NCBI GenBank assembly: GCA_030533445.1
Contig: CM060070.1
Location: forward strand, 47,700,385-47,764,384
DNA: 64,000 bases
Reading direction: 5' to 3'
Source of the DNA: Cyprinodon diabolis
Taxonomy: Eukaryota > Chordata > Actinopteri > Cyprinodontiformes > Cyprinodontidae
In this document: positions 58,036-64,000 of the stretch, piece after piece
Numbering within the stretch: the stretch's first letter is position 1
How the letters are laid out: the number at the start of each line of letters is the position of its first letter
The notes under the pieces: model-generated
What the model was told of the DNA's origin: nothing
Database searches by the model: none
Seen by the model: only the letters and a program-made list of their open reading frames with translations
Translations under genes and position numbers: made by a program

Positions 58036-59646
58036 CAGGTGCTGGTCATAAAATTAGAATATCATGAAAAAGTAGATTGATTTCAGTAATTCCATTTAAA
58101 AAGTGAAACTTGTATATTATATTCATACATTACATACAAACTCATATATTTCAGATGTTTATTTTGTTTAATTTTGATGATTACAAATGACAACAAATGA
58201 AAATCTCAAATTCATCATATCAGAAAATTAGAATATTACTGAAGACCAATAAAAACAAAGGATTTATAAAATGTTGGCCAACTGAAAAGTATGAACATGA
58301 AAAGTATGAGCATGTACAGCACTCAGTATTTAGTTGGGCCTCCTTTGGCCTGTATTACTGCAGCAATGCGGCGTGGCATGGAGTCGATCAGTCTGTGGCA
58401 CTGCTCAGGTGTTATGATAGCCCAGGTTGCTCTAATAGTGGCTTTTAGCTCTTCTGAATTGTTGGGTCTGGTGTATTGCATCTTCTTCTTCACAATACCC
58501 CATAGATTTTCTATGGGGTTAAGGTCAGGAGAGTTTGCTGGCCAATTAAGAACAGGGATACCATGGTCCTTCAACCAGGTACTGGTAGCTTTGGCACTGT
58601 GTGCAGGTGCCAAGTCCTGTTGGAAAATGAAATCTGCATCTCCAAAAAGTTGGTCAGCTGCAGGAAGCATGAAGTGCTCTAAAACTTCCTGGTATGTGGC
58701 TGCGTTGACCCTGGACCTCAGAAAACACAATGGACCAACACCAGCAGATGACATGGCACCCCAAACCATCACTGACTGTGGAAACTTTACACTGGACTTC
58801 AAGCAACGTGGATGAAGTGCCTCTCTTCTTTTCCTCCAGACTCTGGGACCTTGATTTCCAAAGGAAATGCAAAATTTACTTTCATCAGAGAACATGACTT
58901 TGGACCACTCACCAGCAGTCCAGTCCTGTTTCTCTTTAGCCTAGGCAAGACGCTTCTGACGCTGTCTGTGGTTCAAGAGTGGCTTGACACAAGGAATGCG
59001 ACAGCAGAAACCCATGTCTTTCATACGTCTGTGTGTGGTGGTTCTTGAAGCACTCACTCCAGCTGCAGTCCACTCTTTGTGAATCTCCCCCACATTTTTG
59101 AATGGGTTTTGTTTCACAATCCTCTCCAGGGTGCGGTTATCTCTCTTGCTTGTACACTTTTTTCGACCACATCTTTTCCTTCCCTTCGCCTCTCTAATAA
59201 TGTGCTTGGACACTGAGCTCTGTGAACAGCCAGCCTCTTTAGCGATGACCTTTTGTGTCTTGCCCTCCTTGTGCAAGGTGTCGATGGTCGTCTTTTGGAC
59301 AACTGTCAAGTCAGCAGTCTTCCCCATGATTGTGTAGCCTATAGAACTAGACTGAAAGACCATTTAAAGGCTTTTGCAGGTGGTTTGAGTTAATTAGCTG
59401 ATTAGAGTGTGGCACCAGGGGCCATCAATTTTGAACCTTTTCACAATATTCTAATTTTCTGATATGATGAATTTGAGATTTTCATTTGTTGTCATTTGTA
59501 ATCATCAAAATTAAACAAAATAAACATCTGAAATATATGAGTTTGTATGTAATGTATGAATATAATATACAAGTTTCACTTTTTAAATGGAATTACTGAA
59601 ATCAATCTACTTTTTCATGATATTCTAATTTTATGACCAGCACCTG
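58036..59646 (-). mobile_element. Tc1/mariner transposon, second copy (1611 bp)
   Basis: Nearly identical to 31258-32869, with 202-bp terminal repeats and TA at 58034-58035 and 59647-59648. It is one base shorter (a missing base near 58268). It is inserted in ORF2 of the L1/Tx1 LINE. The few differences between copies imply recent, close insertions. Confidence 0.97.
58323..59363 (-). pseudogene. Tc1 transposase with single nonsense mutation
   Basis: The same 346-codon frame as 31546-32586, but codon 141 (TGG, Trp) is TAG (58941-58943 on the + strand as CTA). The stop separates the DNA-binding half (140 residues) from the DDE catalytic half, whose residues remain in frame down to 58323. Other changes are few (for example HIN to HII near codon 56). 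Because the terminal repeats are complete, the element could still be mobilised in trans. Confidence 0.93.
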
Positions 59647-60841
59647 TATTTGCAGGTTAGACATTATTTCCACCAAAATTTAAAAACAATATATGAAAAG
59701 AAAGATTAAGGGGTTCTTATAGATATTCTTAACTTTAACCAGGTCTCATTCTCAGAATAATATTATTTCTAGATTATATAAGGGCATTCAGCAATGTACA
59801 CAGGTCAGCACAGAAGGTATAAAGAAGAGGTGGGAAAAGGAGGGAAATATGGTTATCCCACCCGACAGTTGGGCCAATATAAGTCAGCTTCAGTGGACAA
59901 TAACAGGGTGGAATACATGGCGAGAGTTCAGTTGGAAGAACATGATCAGGTACTTTCTTACGCCTATTCAGAAACGTCATCAAGGTGGCGGGGATGCATG
60001 TTGGAGACTATGTGGGGTCACTGGTGCCAACCACTTCCATATCTTTTGGGAATGTCACGTTTTAACTAATTATTGGACACAGATAGGAGAACATGTTAAT
60101 AATGTATTTGGTACTAAAATTCTCCTTAAATGTGAAACACTGTATTTGGGTGATGATCCTGTGACAAATTGGAATAACACTGATAAAAGATTACTTGGTA
60201 TGTTACTTATTGCAAGTAAAAAGGCCATCACAAGAAGGTGGCTGAGAGTGGAACCTCCAACTATTGAGGATTGGATCACTATAATACACGAAATATATGT
60301 CATGGAAAAGTTGTCTTTTTCCCTCAGGATGCAAAAGGACATGTTTTATAAAATCTGGACTAAATGGACTGAGTACATAAAACCCTTACGGTCAGATTTT
60401 GTATGAGCGATACGTTTCTGTACTTAAAACCTTGTCTTGTGAATAATGGCATGCTTCCCATATATGTATACGTTTGTGCTTATGTATGTTTGATACTGTG
60501 AAAACGTTTAAAAATAAAAATTATTAAAAAAAATAAAATAAACTGAAACCAAGAGTAATGAGTAACGATTGTTAAAAATGTAAGGAATAGAAAGTACAGA
60601 TACTTGTGTGAAAATGTAATGAGTAGAATCAGAAGTAGGAAGAAAAATAAGTAATGGAGTAAACTATAGATACCTAAAAAGTGTACTTAAGTACAGTAAT
60701 GAAGTATTTGTACTTTGTTACCTGACACCTCTGACCAAAGCACATCACATTCACCCATTCATGTGTGCCTGAACGGGTGAATGTCTGACCTGCGGCTCTC
60801 TGACAGAAACCGGGCTGCCGTACAACAGCGCCCTCTGACCC

Positions 60842-63800
60842 CTCAGGCCCCTATGGTTGCTGCATTTCAGGCCCCTATGGTGGCTGCATTTCAGGCCCCC
60901 ACGGTGGCTCCTATGGTGGCTGCATTTCAGGCCCCTATGGTGGCTGCATTTCAGGCCCCTATGGTGGCTGCATTTCAGGCCCTATGGTGGCTGCATTTCA
61001 GGCCCCTATGGTGGCTGCATTTCAGGCCCCTATGGTGGCTCCTATGGTGGCTGCATTTCAGGCCCCTATGGTGGCTGCATTTCAGGCCCCTATGGTGGCT
61101 GCATTTCAGGCCCTATGGTGGCTGCATTTCAGGCCCCTATGGTGGCTGCATTTCAGGCCCCTATGGTGGCTCCTATGGTGGCTGCATTTCAGGCCCCTAT
61201 GGTGGCTGCATTTCAGGCCCCTATGGTGGCTGCATTTCAGGCCCCTATGGTTGCTGCATTTCAGACCCCTATGGTGGCTGCATTTCAGGCCCCTATGGTT
61301 GCTGCATTTCAGACCGCTATGGTGGCTGCATTTCAGGCCCCTATGGTTGCTGCATTTCAGACCTCTATGGTGGCTGCATTTCAAGCCCCTATGGCGGCTC
61401 CTATGGTGGCTGCATTTCAGGCCCCTATGGTTGCTGCATTTCAGACCCCTATGGTGGCTGCATTTCAGGCCCATATGGTTGCTGCATTTCAGACCCCTAT
61501 GGTGGCTGCATTTCAGGCCCCTATGGTGGCTGCATTTCAGGCCCCTATGGTGGCTGCATTTCAGGCCCATATGGTGGCTGCATTTCAGACCTCTATGGTT
61601 GCTCCTATGGTAGCTGCATTTCAGGCCCCTATGGTTGCTCCTATGGTGGCTGCATTTCAGGCCCCTATGGTGGCTGCATTTCAGACCCCTATGGTGACGG
61701 CATTTCAGACCTCTATGGTGGCTGCATTTCAGACCCCTACGGTGGCTGCATTTCAGGCCCCTATGGTGGCTGCATTTCAGGCCCCTATGGTGGCTGCATT
61801 TCAGGCCCCTATGGTGGCTGCATTTCAGACCCCTATGGTGGCTGCATTTCAGACCCCTATGGTTGCTCCTATGGTGGCTGCATTTCAGGCCCCTATGGTG
61901 GCTGCATTTCAGACCTCTATGGTAGCTGCATTTCAGGCCCCTATGGTTGCTCCTATGGTGGCTGCATTTCAGGCCCCTATGGTGGCTGCATTTCAGACCC
62001 CTATGGTGGCGGCATTTCAGACCTCTATGGTGGCTGCATTTCAGACCCCTACGGTGGCTGCATTTCAGGCCCCTATGGTGGCTGCATTTCAGGCCCCTAT
62101 GGTGGCTGCATTTCAGGCCCCTATGGTGGCTGCATTTCAGACCCCTATGGTGGCTGCATTTCAGACCCCTATGGTTGCTCCTATGGTGGCTGCATTTCAG
62201 GCCCCTATGGTGGCTGCATTTCAGACCTCTATGGTGGCTGCATTTCAGACCTCTATGGTGGCTGCATTTCAGACCCCTATGGTGACTGCATTTCAGACCC
62301 CTATGGTGGCTGCATTTCAGGCCCCTATGGTGGCTGCATTTCAGGCCCCTATGGTGGCTGCATTTCAGGCCCATATGGTGGCTGCATTTCAGACCTCTAT
62401 GGTTGCACCTATGGTAGCTGCATTTCAGGCCCCTATGGTTGCTCCTATGGTGGCTGCATTTCAGGCCCCTATGGTGGCTGCATTTCAGACCCCTATGGTG
62501 ACGGCATTTCAGACCTCTATGGTGGCTGCATTTCAGACCCCTACGGTGGCTGCATTTCAGGCCCCTATGGTGGCTGCATTTCAGGCCCCTATGGTGGCTG
62601 CATTTCAGACCCCTATGGTGGCTGCATTTCAGACCCCTATGGTTGCTCCTATGGTGGCTGCATTTCAGGCCCCTATGGTGGCTGCATTTCAGACCTCTAT
62701 GGTGGCTGCATTTCAGACCTCTATGGTGGCTGCATTTCAGACCCCTATGGTGGCTGCATTTCAGACCTCTATGGTGGCTGCATTTCAGACCCCTATGGTG
62801 GCTGTATTTCAGACCCCTATGGTGGCTGCATTTCAGACCTCTATGGTGGCTGCATTTCAGACCCCTATGGTGGCTGCATTTCAGACCCCTATGGTGGCTG
62901 CATTTCAGACCCCTATGGTGGCTGTATTTCAGACCCCTATGGTGGCTGCATTTCAGACTTCTATGGTGGCTGCATTTCAGACCCCTATGATGGCTGCATT
63001 TCAGACCCCTATGGTGGCTGCATTTCAGACCTCTATGGTGGCTGCATTTCAGACCCCTATGGTGGCTGCATTTCAGACCCCTATGGTGGCTGCATTTCAG
63101 ACCCCTATGGCGGCTCCTATGGTGGCTGCATTTCAGGCCTCTATGGTGGCTGCATTTCAGACCCCTATGGTGGCTGCATTTCAGACCCCTATGGTGGCTG
63201 CATTTCAGACCCCTATGGTGGCTGTATTTCAGACCCCTATGGTGGCTGCATTGCAGACCCCTATGGTTGCTGCATTTCAGACCTCTATGGTGGCTTCATT
63301 TCAGACCCCTATGGTGGCTGCATTTCAGACCCCTATGGTGGCTGCATTTCAGACCCCTATGGTGGCTGTATTTCAGACCCCTATGGTGGCTGCATTTCAG
63401 ACCTCTATGGTGGCTGCATTTCAGACCCCTATGGTGGCTGCATTTCAGACCCCTATGGTGGCTGCATTTCAGACCCCTATGGTGGCTGTATTTCAGACCC
63501 CTATGGTGGCTGCATTTCAGACTTCTATGGTGGCTGCATTTCAGACCCCTATGATGGCTGCATTTCAGACCCCTATGGTGGCTGCATTTCAGACCTCTAT
63601 GGTGGCTGCATTTCAGACCCCTATGGTGGCTGCATTTCAGACCCCTATGGTGGCTGCATTTCAGACCCCTACGGTGGCTGCATTTCAGACCCCTATGGTG
63701 GCTGCATTTCAGACCCCTATGGTGGCTCCTATGGTGGCTGCATTTCAGGCCTCTATGGTGGCTGCATTTCAGACCCCTATGGTGGCTGCATTTCAGACCC

Positions 63801-64000
63801 CTATGGTGGCTGCATTTCAGACCGCTATGGTGGCTGTATTTCAGACCCCTATGGTGGCTGCATTTCAGTCCCCTATGGTTGCTGTATTTCAGACCTCTAT
63901 GGTGGCTGCATTTCAGACCCCTATGGTGGCTGCATTTCAGACCCCTATGGTGGCTGCATTTCAGACCCCTATGGTGGCTGCATTTCAGACCCCTATGGTG
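60842..64000. repeat. 24-bp satellite, more than 130 copies, running off the right edge
   Basis: The unit TTTCAGACCCCTATGGTGGC plus TGCA recurs throughout, with GGCC/ACCC/ACCT and GGTTGC/GGTGGC variants and occasional short TCCTATGGTGGC units. As 24 is divisible by 3, both strands have long chance frames (422 codons of GLKCSHHR on the minus strand). It shows a higher-order pattern (duplicated blocks about 312 and 560-610 bp apart). It probably lies in an arhgap39 intron. Confidence 0.97.

Larger units (their letters stand above)
55054..60406 (+). pseudogene. L1/Tx1 LINE ORF2 (endonuclease-RT), disrupted
   Basis: Endonuclease in 55054-55780 (SLNINGVLNPIKR, FIQESHL, GGDFNIRL, YSRIDYFF, LSDHNPVY) and RT from 56200 ([37 protein letters not shown]; later FADDVLIF at 57098). 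Breaks: a frameshift at a poly-G run (56159-56165), a deletion after motif A (about 56890) with another just before 57015, and the Tc1 insertion at 58034-59648, with further stops at about 59705-59765. The C-terminal frame (59849-60406) has ACWRLCG...HFHIFWEC, the Cys-rich motif of L1 ORF2. Confidence 0.88.
53555..60538 (+). mobile_element. L1/Tx1-type LINE with 15-bp target duplication, split by Tc1
   Basis: TAAACTGAAACCAAG is present directly at 53540-53554 and 60539-60553, giving exact element borders. Between them lie a 5' UTR, an intact coiled-coil ORF1, a disrupted ORF2 (endonuclease, RT, C-terminal Cys/His motif), a short 3' UTR and an A-rich tail (60510-60538). A Tc1 copy occupies 58036-59646. 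Without it the LINE is about 5.4 kb, near full length. Confidence 0.93.

Noticed and set aside
61106..62374. 422-codon minus-strand frame of GLKCSHHR repeats, and plus-strand HFRPLWWL frames
   Set aside because: The 24-bp satellite unit is eight codons without a stop in several frames; nothing outside the array supports a gene.
60842..64000. CRISPR-like regular repeats
   Set aside because: Units are contiguous with no unique spacers and the genome is eukaryotic.

Overview
The window is vertebrate nuclear DNA, almost certainly from a teleost fish. It holds split genes with GT-AG introns, L2-like, L1/Tx1-like and I-type LINEs, Tc1 transposons with long terminal repeats, hAT/piggyBac-type MITEs and many minisatellites. 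I placed exons by following protein similarity and requiring GT/AG borders and matching codon phases.

Layout. (1) 1-11273, + strand: the 3' part of a KDM4-family histone demethylase gene, most likely kdm4a, covering the linker, PHD, extended PHD and double Tudor domains; the JmjN/JmjC exons lie left of the window. (2) 11274-15117: 3' UTR and intergenic DNA with an inverted-repeat element. (3) 15118-25171, + strand: a complete 18-exon rad54l (734 codons plus stop), the SWI2/SNF2 motor of homologous recombination. (4) 25172-35066: intergenic DNA with an L2-like LINE and a long decayed I-type LINE. The I-type LINE is split by an intact Tc1 transposon and ends about 110 bp before the next gene. 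(5) 35067-50148, + strand: lrrc41 in 10 coding exons (638 codons plus stop), encoding an Elongin BC-box, leucine-rich-repeat substrate receptor. (6) 50149-52257, - strand: the last coding exon and probable 3' UTR of arhgap39. (7) 52258-64000: probably the last arhgap39 intron. It holds an L1/Tx1-like LINE with a 15-bp target-site duplication, itself split by a second Tc1 copy, then a 24-bp satellite running off the right edge.

The host genes are unrelated in pathway (chromatin, DNA repair, ubiquitin ligase, Rho signalling). kdm4a, rad54l and lrrc41 all lie on human 1p34-p33, which supports the orthology calls. I see no operon-like or defence-like system. The unusual feature is the repeat load: nine distinct minisatellite/satellite arrays and several nested transposon insertions in 64 kb, some within tens of bases of splice sites or a start codon.
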